A stretch of 64,000 nucleotides of DNA from Aquilonibacter sp963703325 (GTDB lineage: Bacteria; Vulcanimicrobiota; Vulcanimicrobiia; Vulcanimicrobiales; Vulcanimicrobiaceae), in assembly GCA_963703325.1 (NCBI GenBank), contig OY969805.1, positions 186,001-250,000 of the forward strand, written 5' to 3'. The notes below the pieces were generated by a model. It saw nothing but the letters and a program-made list of their open reading frames with translations. It ran no database searches and was not told where the DNA came from. A program made the position numbers and the translations under genes. The number at the start of each line of letters is the position of its first letter. Positions within the stretch are counted from its first letter, which is position 1. Shown here piece after piece: positions 15,237 through 23,022 of the stretch.

Positions 15237-17218
15237 CAGGAATCACCCTCCAAAGCGTTCTTGACTTGTGCCGCGAGCGTTGCCGTCATCCCTTTCACCG
15301 CGGCGATCTCATCGACACTCGCCCGCTTGATTGCGGCGACCGAACCGAACTCCGCCAGTAACCGCTTGCGGCGCACGGGTCCCACCCCCGCCAGCGCGTC
15401 GAGCTTCGACTGCGTCATCGCTTTAGCGCGGCGCTGGCGATGATAGGTGACGGCAAAGCGATGCGCCTCATCGCGAATGCGCATGATCAAATGGAGGCCG
15501 GGTGAGTTCGGCGCCAGCACGATCGGATCGGGATTGCCCGGCACGTAGAGCCATTCGTGTTCTTTGGCCAGACCCGCGACCGGAATGCCGGTCATGTCGA
15601 ATTCGTCGATCACCTCGACCACCGCGCCGAGCTGACCTTTGCCGCCGTCGATCAGCAGCAAATCCGGCTTCTTGTTGAACTTTTCTTTCTTCGCGAGCGC
15701 CTTCTCGGTCTTGTTGAGCGTGTCGTCGGTTTCGTGGCGCAAATAGCGCAGCCGGCGCCGCAACGTCTCCTGCATCATCGCGAAGTCGTTCGGGCCTTTA
15801 TCGTATTGAATCTTGAACTTGCGATAGTCGCTCTTCTTGGCGCGGCCCTCGACGAAGACCACCATCGACGCGACGGGATTCGTGCCTTGGATGTTCGAGA
15901 TGTCGTAGCACTCGATGCGGTGCGGCGGTGCCGGCAATTCGAGCGCATCGGCCAGTTCGGTGAGCGCGCGCGCTTGGGCGCTCTCCTGCACTTCTTGATG
16001 TACGAGAAACGCCTTGAGGTTCTGCTCGGCGTTCTTGCGCACGAGGCGTAGATACTCGGCGCGCTCGCCGCGTTGCGGCTGCAGGATGCGCACGCGCTGC
16101 CCCTTGACTTCGGAGAGCCAGGATTCGATAACGCCGTGATCTTCGCCGGGCAACGTCTGCACCAGCACTTCTTTTGGAATGGCTGCCGCGGCCGCCGCCG
16201 ACGAGCCGCGCGCCCGCACGCGGGCCTTCTCCGGCACTGCCGGTTCCTGATCGCGGGCGACGCGCGTGTAAGCGGAGATCGCCGGCTGCTCGTATGCGCT
16301 GGCGGTGCGCGCGGTGTAAAACTGCACGAGGAATTCGCCGATCAACTCTTCTTCGGGCTGATCGTGCACGCCGTCGAGAATGAAGAACTCCTGACCGATC
16401 AGCTTGCCGCCCCGAACCAAAAACACTTGCACGCACGCTTGGCCCTGCGAGCGCGCCGCGGCGATGAGATCCATGTCGAGCCGCGACCGCCACACCACCA
16501 TCTGGCCTTCGGTGACGCGGCGCACGTGAACGATGCGATCGCGCAAGCGCGCTGCCGCCTCGAAGTTCAAATGCTCGGCGGCGTCATTCATCTCGTGCTG
16601 GAGCCGCGCGAGCAGCGAGTCCTGTTTGCCTTCGAGGAAGAGCACCACTTCGTCGATCATCGCATCGTACTGGGCTTCGCTTTGATAGCCGACGCACGGC
16701 GCGAGACAGCGCTTGATGTGATACTGCAGGCACGGCCGCTTGCGCCGGCCGTCGATCGGCTCGCGGCAGGTACGCAGCGGAAAGACCAGCCGCACCAGGT
16801 CGATCAGTTCGCGCAGCGCCTTGGCGTTGGTGTACGGGCCAAAGTAGCGCGCCCCGTCGTCTTTGACGAAGCGGGTGAAGATCACGCGCGGAAAGGGCTC
16901 GTTCGTAACCTTCAGGTACGGATAGCGCTTGTCGTCGCGCAGCCGCACGTTGAACGGCGGCTGATAGCGCTTGATGAGATTGGCTTCCAGAATCAGCGCT
17001 TCGATCTCGTTGCTCACCACGATCGTGCGCACGTCGACCACCCGCTCGACCATCGCTTGCGTGCGAATGTGGTGCGCCGCCGAGTCCTGGAAATACGACC
17101 GCACCCGGCTGCGCAACGAAACGGCCTTCCCGATGTAGAGAATCTCGCCGTTGCGTCCAATCATTTGATAGACGCCCGGCGCGTCGGGAACCTGTGCGAG
17201 CGTCTCCGGACTAACCAC
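15236..17218 (-). CDS. uvrC: Excinuclease ABC subunit C
   Basis: The 660-aa product is full-length UvrC: GIY-YIG nuclease at the N-terminus (GVYQMIGRNGEILYIGKA), a Cys-rich insert (CLQYHIKRCLAPCVGY), a UVR segment (LARLQHEMNDAAEHLNFEAAARLRD), the RNase H-like second nuclease (CYDISNIQGTNPVASMVVF, DLLLIDGGKGQL) and tandem helix-hairpin-helix (LAGVGPVRRKRLL). It makes both incisions in nucleotide excision repair with UvrAB. An Ala-rich spacer (SSAAAAAAIP) near residue 345 is unusual. The start is GTG 17218, overlapping the end of dedA. Confidence 0.96.
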   Translation of the reverse strand: MVSPETLAQVPDAPGVYQMIGRNGEILYIGKAVSLRSRVRSYFQDSAAHHIRTQAMVERVVDVRTIVVSNEIEALILEANLIKRYQPPFNVRLRDDKRYPYLKVTNEPFPRVIFTRFVKDDGARYFGPYTNAKALRELIDLVRLVFPLRTCREPIDGRRKRPCLQYHIKRCLAPCVGYQSEAQYDAMIDEVVLFLEGKQDSLLARLQHEMNDAAEHLNFEAAARLRDRIVHVRRVTEGQMVVWRSRLDMDLIAAARSQGQACVQVFLVRGGKLIGQEFFILDGVHDQPEEELIGEFLVQFYTARTASAYEQPAISAYTRVARDQEPAVPEKARVRARGSSAAAAAAIPKEVLVQTLPGEDHGVIESWLSEVKGQRVRILQPQRGERAEYLRLVRKNAEQNLKAFLVHQEVQESAQARALTELADALELPAPPHRIECYDISNIQGTNPVASMVVFVEGRAKKSDYRKFKIQYDKGPNDFAMMQETLRRRLRYLRHETDDTLNKTEKALAKKEKFNKKPDLLLIDGGKGQLGAVVEVIDEFDMTGIPVAGLAKEHEWLYVPGNPDPIVLAPNSPGLHLIMRIRDEAHRFAVTYHRQRRAKAMTQSKLDALAGVGPVRRKRLLAEFGSVAAIKRASVDEIAAVKGMTATLAAQVKNALEGDS

Positions 17219-17834
17219 TGCGCGTGACGCGCTGCACCCGTCGTTGGCGCATCACGATCCACGTTATTACACTAGCCGCCACCGCGAGCACGAGCGCGAT
17301 CAGCCCGGTCTTGTGCACCAGCGGCAGCACGGCGTCGATATGGCCGCCGACCGCGTATCCAAGCCAAATGAGCGGGCCGCAGAAGGCGATCGACCCGAGC
17401 GCATACCAAAGGTAGAAGTGCGCCAGATTCATTTCCGCCAAGCCGGCCGGAATCGAAACGATCCCGCGGATGAACGGAATGAAGCGGCAGACGAAGATCG
17501 CAAAGCTCCCGTAGCGTTCGAAGAACCCGTGCACGCGATCCAGATTCTCGTGGGTCAGGTGGATGTAGCGCCCAAAGCGGTCGATCAGCGGCCGCCCGCC
17601 GAACCGCCCGAGCAGATAGCCGATCGTGCCGCCGACGAGCTCACCGAGAACGGATACCAGAATTGTCAGCCAGAGGAAGGGGAGATGCCCGGTAGCGGTC
17701 AGCGCACCGGCGACCGGCATGAGAATCTCGGCCCCGACCGGGAACCCCACGTTGCCGAGCACGAGCGCGAAAAAGAGCCCGCCGTAGCCGTAGTGATCGA
17801 TCAGCGAAATCGCGATCTGCTGAAAGTGTTCCAC
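17211..17834 (-). CDS. DedA-family membrane protein
   Basis: The 207-aa product has the DedA layout: LGNVGFPVGAEILMPVAGAL with the re-entrant loop, GYLLGRFGGRPLIDRFGRY, FFERYGSFAIFVCRFIPFIRGIVSIPAGLAEM with the conserved Arg and Pro, and C-terminal helices. DedA proteins act as lipid scramblases or proton-dependent transporters that recycle undecaprenyl phosphate and shape the membrane. It overlaps uvrC by eight bases. Substrate not determinable. Confidence 0.9.
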   Translation of the reverse strand: MEHFQQIAISLIDHYGYGGLFFALVLGNVGFPVGAEILMPVAGALTATGHLPFLWLTILVSVLGELVGGTIGYLLGRFGGRPLIDRFGRYIHLTHENLDRVHGFFERYGSFAIFVCRFIPFIRGIVSIPAGLAEMNLAHFYLWYALGSIAFCGPLIWLGYAVGGHIDAVLPLVHKTGLIALVLAVAASVITWIVMRQRRVQRVTRSG

Positions 17835-17847
17835 GCGCTCTCGTTAC

Positions 17848-18249
17848 CTAGGTGCCGGCCGCTGAGTTTCGGCTTCCGCTGCGACGCAGGATCTCTGCCG
17901 CGAGGCTTCCGCCCTCCGCGCGCAGCGCGCGCAGCAGGTGTGCCGGTTCGACCGGCGCCTCGCCGGCATAGCCTTCGGCCAAAACGATGATCTTGCGGAC
18001 GCGCGGCGTGACCAAAATGCCTTCCCACAGCCGGTCGTCGCCCGAGCCGAGATGGCGACGCACGTCGGCGTGCAGCTCACGCGCATCGATCCCATCGGCA
18101 TCCAAGTCATGAAGAATTTGTGGATCGCGTTCTTCGAGCAGCGCCACCATCAGGTGCTCGGCACCGACGTAATAATGATTGTGATTACGGCATTCTTGTT
18201 CGGCGACGCGCAGAACGCGTAGTGAGGCCGGACCGAATCTCTCGAACAA
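17848..18249 (-). CDS. Stand-alone Clp N-terminal domain protein
   Basis: The 133-aa product consists of a Clp-N repeat pair: FGPASLRVLRVAEQECRNHNHYYVGAEHLMVALLEE and ILVTPRVRKIIVLAEGYAG followed by EPAHLLRALRAEGGSLAAEIL. This is the adaptor/substrate-binding domain of ClpC or ClpA without any ATPase part. Such proteins (ClpS2-, ClpN- or MecA-like helpers) may modulate Clp unfoldases. It starts 20 bases after the tRNA-Pro end in the same direction and ends 13 bases before dedA. Confidence 0.85.
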   Translation of the reverse strand: MFERFGPASLRVLRVAEQECRNHNHYYVGAEHLMVALLEERDPQILHDLDADGIDARELHADVRRHLGSGDDRLWEGILVTPRVRKIIVLAEGYAGEAPVEPAHLLRALRAEGGSLAAEILRRSGSRNSAAGT

Positions 18250-18268
18250 CGCAAGACCTTAGAAGAAA

Positions 18269-18345
18269 TGGTCGGGGCGACTGGATTCGAACCAGCGACC
18301 TCTTCGTCCCGAACGAAGCGCTCTACCAAGCTGAGCCACGCCCCG
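18269..18345 (-). tRNA. tRNA-Pro (CGG)
   Basis: Read leftward, CGGGGCG pairs with CGCCCCG as acceptor, the D-arm is TGGCTCAGCTTGGTAGAGC, the anticodon stem CTTCG/CGAAG encloses TTCGGGA, giving anticodon CGG for proline, and the T-arm carries GGTTCGAATCC. CCA is encoded at 18269-18271. Confidence 0.96.
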
Positions 18346-18450
18346 ACAAAACCCCCGTCTATTCTGATCATCGGCCGACCCTCCTCCTTTGCCGAGCAAG
18401 CTCGCTTTCAAGGGGAACAGACGACCTCTTTGGAACGGTCTTCCTCGCCC

Positions 18451-19125
18451 ATGCGCTATCTCATCGTGGGATGCGGACGAGTCGGTTCCGCCCTCGCAAA
18501 GCTCCTAGACGCCGACGGTCACGAGGTGATCGTCGTCGACGAAAACCCCACCGCATTCAAGCGGCTCGGCACGAATTTCCGCGGACACGTCGTCGTCGGC
18601 ACCGGGATCGACTATGACGTGCTCAAGCGAGCGGGTGCTCAGACCGCTGACGGTTTTGTCGCGGTCACCGATGGCGACAATCGCAATATCATGGCCGCCC
18701 TCATCGCCCAGCGCATGTTCAAGATCAAACGCGTCGTCTGCCGGATCTACGATCCGCCGCGCGGCCAGATGTATCGCGAGCTTGGGATCCAGACCGTCGT
18801 GCCGACCACGGTCGGCGCCAAACTCATTCGCGATACGCTGATGCAAGCGCCCTGGGATCCGGTGCATACCTTCGATTTCGGGAAGGTGACCTCGCTCTCG
18901 GCAACGGTCGACGCCGGCAGCGCGGGCAAGACGATCGGTGAGATCGAACGGCCCGGACGCATTCGCGTCGCCGCCATCCGCCGGGAAGGTTCCGGCGTGC
19001 AGGTTGCCTCGAACGATCTCGTCCTGCAAGAGGGCGATCAGATCAACGCCATCGTGGCGCCCGAGGCGATCAGCGAGTTCGCGCAGATGTTTAGCGCTTG
19101 TTCACCTGAGGCAGTTAACGCGTAG
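18451..19125 (+). CDS. TrkA-type K+ uptake regulator, first copy
   Basis: The 224-aa product has an RCK N-domain (YLIVGCGRVGSALAKLLDADGHEVIVVD, a GxGxxG dinucleotide site; the ribose-binding acidic residue follows) and a TrkA-C domain (IGEIERPGRIRVAAIRREG). It resembles a single TrkA/KtrA unit, a cytoplasmic gating subunit for a TrkH/KtrB channel. No TrkH is in the window. ATG 18451 was chosen; the frame reads back through the tRNA and is spurious there. Its TAG overlaps the GTG of the second copy. Confidence 0.9.
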   Translation: MRYLIVGCGRVGSALAKLLDADGHEVIVVDENPTAFKRLGTNFRGHVVVGTGIDYDVLKRAGAQTADGFVAVTDGDNRNIMAALIAQRMFKIKRVVCRIYDPPRGQMYRELGIQTVVPTTVGAKLIRDTLMQAPWDPVHTFDFGKVTSLSATVDAGSAGKTIGEIERPGRIRVAAIRREGSGVQVASNDLVLQEGDQINAIVAPEAISEFAQMFSACSPEAVNA

Positions 19126-19826
19126 TGTTCATTCTCATCGTCGGCGGCGGTAAGGTCGGATCGTATCTCACCCGCGCGCTGATCCAGCAGAATCACGAAG
19201 TCGTCGTGGTTGAAAAGTACGACAAGAAAGCCAAAGCGCTCGACGCGCTGGTCGACCGTCAAGTCACGATGGTCGGCGACGGCGCCGACCCCACGGTGCT
19301 CGAAGCCGCCGGGGTCGCGCGGGCCGATGTCGTCGTCGCGGACACCGGCGACGATGAAGATAACCTCGTCGTCGTGCTCTTGACCAAGAAGAAATCGAAA
19401 GCGCGCTGCATCGCGCGTGTCAACAATCCACGCAACCGGTTGATCTTCGATTCACTCGATCCGGTCGATCCGGTCATCGTGATCTCCTCGACGGAGATCA
19501 TTCTCGACGTGCTCAACGAGCATATCAACGCCGCTAGCTACACCGCGGCGCTGGAAACGATGCACCTCTTCGGACGCGGTAACCTCAGTCTCGTGCGCCT
19601 GAGCGTGCCGTCCGGCTCGCCTGCTGCCGACAAGAGTCTATGCGACCTTACGATGCCGCGCAACAGCGTGATCGTCGCGATCGAGCGCGACAACGACGAC
19701 AGCATCGTGATTCCGACCGGTGACACGCAGCTGCGCGTCGGCGATCGCATCGTCGCGGTGGTCAAAAACGGCGCCGCCGAAAAACTGCAAGCCGTCTTCA
19801 ACGCCCCTGCAGGTTCACGCGCCTAA
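19125..19826 (+). CDS. TrkA-type K+ uptake regulator, second copy
   Basis: The 233-aa product is a second RCK protein (ILIVGGGKVGSYLTRALIQQNHEVVVVE, then LCDLTMPRNSVIVAIERD and LRVGDRIVAVV). It is clearly diverged from the first copy. The two together equal the double-RCK TrkA of gamma-proteobacteria split in two genes, so they may form a heteromer. Start GTG 19125 in a TAGTG overlap, implying coupled translation. Confidence 0.9.
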   Translation: MFILIVGGGKVGSYLTRALIQQNHEVVVVEKYDKKAKALDALVDRQVTMVGDGADPTVLEAAGVARADVVVADTGDDEDNLVVVLLTKKKSKARCIARVNNPRNRLIFDSLDPVDPVIVISSTEIILDVLNEHINAASYTAALETMHLFGRGNLSLVRLSVPSGSPAADKSLCDLTMPRNSVIVAIERDNDDSIVIPTGDTQLRVGDRIVAVVKNGAAEKLQAVFNAPAGSRA

Positions 19827-19842
19827 AAAGGCAGGTGTTTCG

Positions 19843-20163
19843 ATGATCTATCGAGTCTTATGCGCGGCGCTAGTTGCTCCGTTTCTAATCTCAATCGCAA
19901 GCGCCGCGGGTACGCGCACCGTGCGCATACAGAATGACATGACGGCGCTGATCGACGTCGGCTTCCTTCAGCCACCGAGCTCGACCACGCTTTCATCCTA
20001 CGGCACGCTGCACGCGAAAACCATCCAATCCTTTAAGTTGGATGATGCCGACGCACGGATCGTCGTGAAGTCGAGCGCATGTCACGGCTCCTCGTACGCG
20101 CCGCTGCCACAACGAGCAACCACCGTCGTCATCGAAAGCGGTTGCAAACTGCTCGTCAAGTGA
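19843..20163 (+). CDS. Small secreted protein of unknown function
   Basis: ATG 19843, after AAAGGCAGG, begins a 106-aa product with a clear signal peptide (VLCAALVAPFLISIASAAG). The mature part is about 85 residues with two Cys (SSACHG and ESGCKL), probably a disulfide. It lies 17 bases after the second TrkA. No family recognised. Confidence 0.65.
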   Translation: MIYRVLCAALVAPFLISIASAAGTRTVRIQNDMTALIDVGFLQPPSSTTLSSYGTLHAKTIQSFKLDDADARIVVKSSACHGSSYAPLPQRATTVVIESGCKLLVK

Positions 20164-20170
20164 ACTCACT

Positions 20171-20226
20171 TGTCATCCCGAGCGTAGCAATTGAACGCGA
20201 AGCGTTCATAAGCGTGTCGAGGGACC
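20171..20226. repeat. Palindromic intergenic element
   Basis: The gap after 20163 begins TGTCATCCCGAGCG and ends GTGTCGAGGGACC, with a perfect hairpin GAACGC GAA GCGTTC at 20193-20207 between. TGTCATCCCGAGC...GTCGAGGGA is the form of a dispersed intergenic repeat seen in several phyla. It may also act as a terminator between the converging genes. Confidence 0.5.
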
Positions 20227-20234
20227 GACGCAAC

Positions 20235-20776
20235 CTAGCGGTATAGCAACGTGCCTTGCCACTTGGCCGTTGTCGGAAATAGTATTTCACCGCGAGGCGC
20301 GATCATCGGTTTCGCCGGCGGCATGGACGGATTTGATGGATATCTGTGTCCGTCGAAGCTGAGCTTCGCGTAGAGGCCGGGCTGGATACCGCCGCCCGCG
20401 AGGTGGACAGCAAGGTCGGCGTGCCCTTTTGTTATGGTGTGCAGATATTCGACCGGCAATTGCACGATCGTCATGTTGCCGAGAACCTGAAACGTTGAAC
20501 CGCTCGGTGTAAGCACAAGCAACCTGCAGCCTCCAGTACCACACCACCGCTGCCCGCTTACATAGACGACGACATCCTCCGTTCCGGTGACTTTATCGCG
20601 TATGGTTGCCGCGTTGTTCTATCGACTTCTCCCGCTCGAGGTACGAGATACGTCTTTAGAAAACGTTTGACTGATGCATCCGTCCGAGTGTCGCTAACTT
20701 CGATCGAAGCCGACGGTGCGTTCCCGCATATCCCGAGAGCGGCCGCGAACGTGAAAATAATCCTTGCTAACTTCAT
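20235..20776 (-). pseudogene. Secreted conserved protein broken by a one-base frameshift
   Basis: Leftward from ATG 20776, a signal peptide (IIFTFAAALGICGNAPSAS) and VKRFLKTYLVPRAG lead to a stop at 20558. The next frame carries the conserved core VTGTEDVVVYVSGQRWCGTG, GCRLLVLTPSGSTFQVL and PGLYAKLSFDGHRYPSNPS to the stop at 20235. One more A at the AAA of 20592-20594 would join them (QPYAIK to VTGTEDVVVY), giving about 180 aa. The joined protein resembles small secreted proteins of unknown function with a WCGSGGC motif. Confidence 0.72.
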
Positions 20777-20797
20777 CGCTGCCCTTCCTCGCGCCGG

Positions 20798-21433
20798 TCA
20801 AATAAAGCCTTTGCGCAGCGCGACGACCGCGGCTTGCGTGCGGTCCGCGGCGGAGAGTTTTTCGAGAATATCGCGGATGTGCCCCTTGACCGTACCGAGG
20901 CCCATGTTGAGGGTTGCGGCGATTTCGGTATTGGCCTTGCCGTCGGCGATCAAGCGCAGCACGTCGGCTTCACGCGGCGTGAGGGGCGAGCTCGCCGGCG
21001 TCGAGTGCGCGCGCGAGGAAAAGCGCGAGAGTACCACGTGCGCAATTTGCGGATCGAAGTAAGCGCCGCCTTCGCTTGCGATACGCACGGCATCGATCAG
21101 CGTCGAAGCGGGCGACGATTTCAAACAGTAGGCGTCGGCACCGGCAGCCAGCGACGCGAGCACTTCGTCTTCCACGTCGATCATCGTCACGATCACCACG
21201 TGCGTACCGGACCCTTCCGCACGAATGCGCTGGGTCAGCGCGATCCCGTCCATGCCCGGAAGGCCGAGATCGACGATTGCGACGTCGGGCCGTTCTTTCA
21301 TGATCAGCTCATAGCCGCTTATGCCGTCGGCCGCTTCGCCGATGACGTCGAAGGCAGTGAGCAGCGCGGTCTTCATGCCCTCGCGCGTGAGCGTGTGGTC
21401 CTCGACGATCGCTACCCGAATCGGTTTGTTCAC
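20798..21433 (-). CDS. NarL/LuxR-family response regulator
   Basis: The 211-aa product has a receiver domain (VAIVEDHTLTREG with acidic pocket, VAIVDLGLPGMDG with the phospho-Asp, VIVTM, CLKSS) and a LuxR-type HTH (LTPREADVLRLIADGKANTEIAATLNMGLGTVKGHIRDIL). Its ATG overlaps the stop of the histidine kinase gene, so the two form a two-component pair. KdpE regulators are of the OmpR type, so this is not a classical KdpE despite the potassium setting. Confidence 0.93.
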   Translation of the reverse strand: MNKPIRVAIVEDHTLTREGMKTALLTAFDVIGEAADGISGYELIMKERPDVAIVDLGLPGMDGIALTQRIRAEGSGTHVVIVTMIDVEDEVLASLAAGADAYCLKSSPASTLIDAVRIASEGGAYFDPQIAHVVLSRFSSRAHSTPASSPLTPREADVLRLIADGKANTEIAATLNMGLGTVKGHIRDILEKLSAADRTQAAVVALRKGFI

Positions 21434-23001
21434 GGTTTCACCCCCTCGGTTAGCGGAAGTTCGATAAAGAAGCGGCTGCCGCGATCTTCGCGCGGTTCAT
21501 AGCCGGCGCGGCCGCCGTATTTCTCCGCGATCCGGCGCACGATGTAGAGTCCAAGGCCCGTTCCGCCACCCGCGCGCACCCCGCCGAATCGCTGAAAGAG
21601 CGCGGCGCGACGCTCGGCCGGTACACCGTACCCGTCGTCGGTTACGCTTACCGTCACAACGCCGTCACGCACCGTGGTTTCGACCTGCACGTAGCCGCCT
21701 TCCGGCGTCGCTTCGATCGCATTGGCGACCAAGTTCGTGAGCGCGCGGCGTATCTCGTCTTCATCGGCTTCGATGACCGCGTCCGGCGGCACTGTCTGCA
21801 TCTCCAGATGCACGCCTTTCGCTTGCGCGACCGGCTGCAATTCGGCGACGGCCGGCTCGATCAACGGTCCGAATGCCTCGCGCCGGAACCGCCGTGAATC
21901 CTCGCCCGATTCGTAACGCGCAACCAGCAGCAGCGTTTCGACTAGGCGTCGCAAACTCGCTTGCGACGCTCGCGTCGTTTCGAGAATGTGCCGATAGCGC
22001 TCCGGAAGTGCCCCGTAGGCGCCGTCAAGCGCTTGACTCATCGTCACGTCCGCTGCGACCAGCGGCGTGCGCAAATCGTGTGCCAGCGCGTAGACGATGT
22101 CGCGAATGACCTCGCTGCGATTTTGCAACTCGCTGCGCCCGCGAAGAATTTCTTCGTTTTGCTCCGCCAGGCGAATGAAGAGCCGCGTCTGCTGCAGCGC
22201 GACGGCGAGATTGTCGGCGAAATCTTGCACCGCCTCCTGCTCGTCGGGCGATGGCGAACGCGCGCCCCAGCCGATGACGAGCGCAACCGAACTGCTGTCG
22301 AGCTCGATCGTCGCGACGGTCACGGACTCGCGCAGCAGCCCAGCCAACGGCTCGTTGACGCCGACGGTAATCGCCCGTCCCCGCGTGCGCGCGCCTTCGA
22401 TCACCGAGGTAAGCTCCGGCGGCAGCGACTCGCGGCGCAGCGTCACCTCGTCAGCCGTCGCTTCGTAGAGGTCGGGCACCTCGAGCGACGACGCGCGCGT
22501 CACCAGCAATACATTAGGTGCCGACGTGATGCGCTTGGCCTCGCGTACCGCGTTGCGCATCACGATCTCGGTGTTCAGACTCGCCCGCACTTGCTCCATT
22601 GCGCGACGCAGCGCCCGCTCGCGGCCAATCTGACGTTCGCGCTCGTCGCTTTCACCGGCGCGCCGCGCGCTTTGCTGCGCGCGTAACGTCAACACGCCGA
22701 CCAGTAAGAAGCTTGCTGCCGAGAGCGCGCGATCGCCGATCGCAATCGTGTCCCAATGGTGCCCGGCGGCCAGCCCATTGGTGTAGCCGGCAACGGCGTT
22801 GGCGATTTCCGCCAGTACGACCAGCCGAATAGTAAGCGACGGCTGCAATGCAAGCGCGGAAAGCGCAATCGGGCCGTTGAGCAAAATTGCTGCGACAAAG
22901 AGCTGTGGCGTAATGAGATCGATAACCCACGCAATCGCCAAGAGCGCGTAGCAGAGGGCAGCCATTAAGCGTGCGCTTCGCGCAGCGGGGACGCGGTTCA
23001 T
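21430..23001 (-). CDS. Membrane histidine kinase (membrane-GAF-HisKA-HATPase)
   Basis: From ATG 23001 the product is 523 aa. Four to five membrane helices (residues about 10-110) are followed by a coiled segment, a GAF-like domain (about 130-270), HisKA with the phospho-acceptor His in IVYALAHDLRTPLVA, and HATPase_c (ALTNLVANAIEATPEGG, VTDDGYGVP, GGTGLGLYIV). This matches the layout of the C-terminal half of KdpD. It is divergent from the tandem KdpD sensor gene with only 21 bases between the two starts. Longer frames to 23373 run antisense into that gene and were rejected. Confidence 0.9.
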   Translation of the reverse strand: MNRVPAARSARLMAALCYALLAIAWVIDLITPQLFVAAILLNGPIALSALALQPSLTIRLVVLAEIANAVAGYTNGLAAGHHWDTIAIGDRALSAASFLLVGVLTLRAQQSARRAGESDERERQIGRERALRRAMEQVRASLNTEIVMRNAVREAKRITSAPNVLLVTRASSLEVPDLYEATADEVTLRRESLPPELTSVIEGARTRGRAITVGVNEPLAGLLRESVTVATIELDSSSVALVIGWGARSPSPDEQEAVQDFADNLAVALQQTRLFIRLAEQNEEILRGRSELQNRSEVIRDIVYALAHDLRTPLVAADVTMSQALDGAYGALPERYRHILETTRASQASLRRLVETLLLVARYESGEDSRRFRREAFGPLIEPAVAELQPVAQAKGVHLEMQTVPPDAVIEADEDEIRRALTNLVANAIEATPEGGYVQVETTVRDGVVTVSVTDDGYGVPAERRAALFQRFGGVRAGGGTGLGLYIVRRIAEKYGGRAGYEPREDRGSRFFIELPLTEGVKP

Positions 23002-23022
23002 TTTGACGAACGGGCCGGGTTC

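Noticed and set aside
16073..17227. Long 384-aa plus-strand frame over uvrC
   Set aside because: His/Arg/Asp-rich antisense shadow without motifs; uvrC is clear on the other strand.
18268..18450. Open frame extending the first TrkA upstream, beginning MVGATGFEPATSSSRTKRST
   Set aside because: These codons are the tRNA-Pro gene read antisense. The family start YLIVGCGRVG fits ATG 18451.
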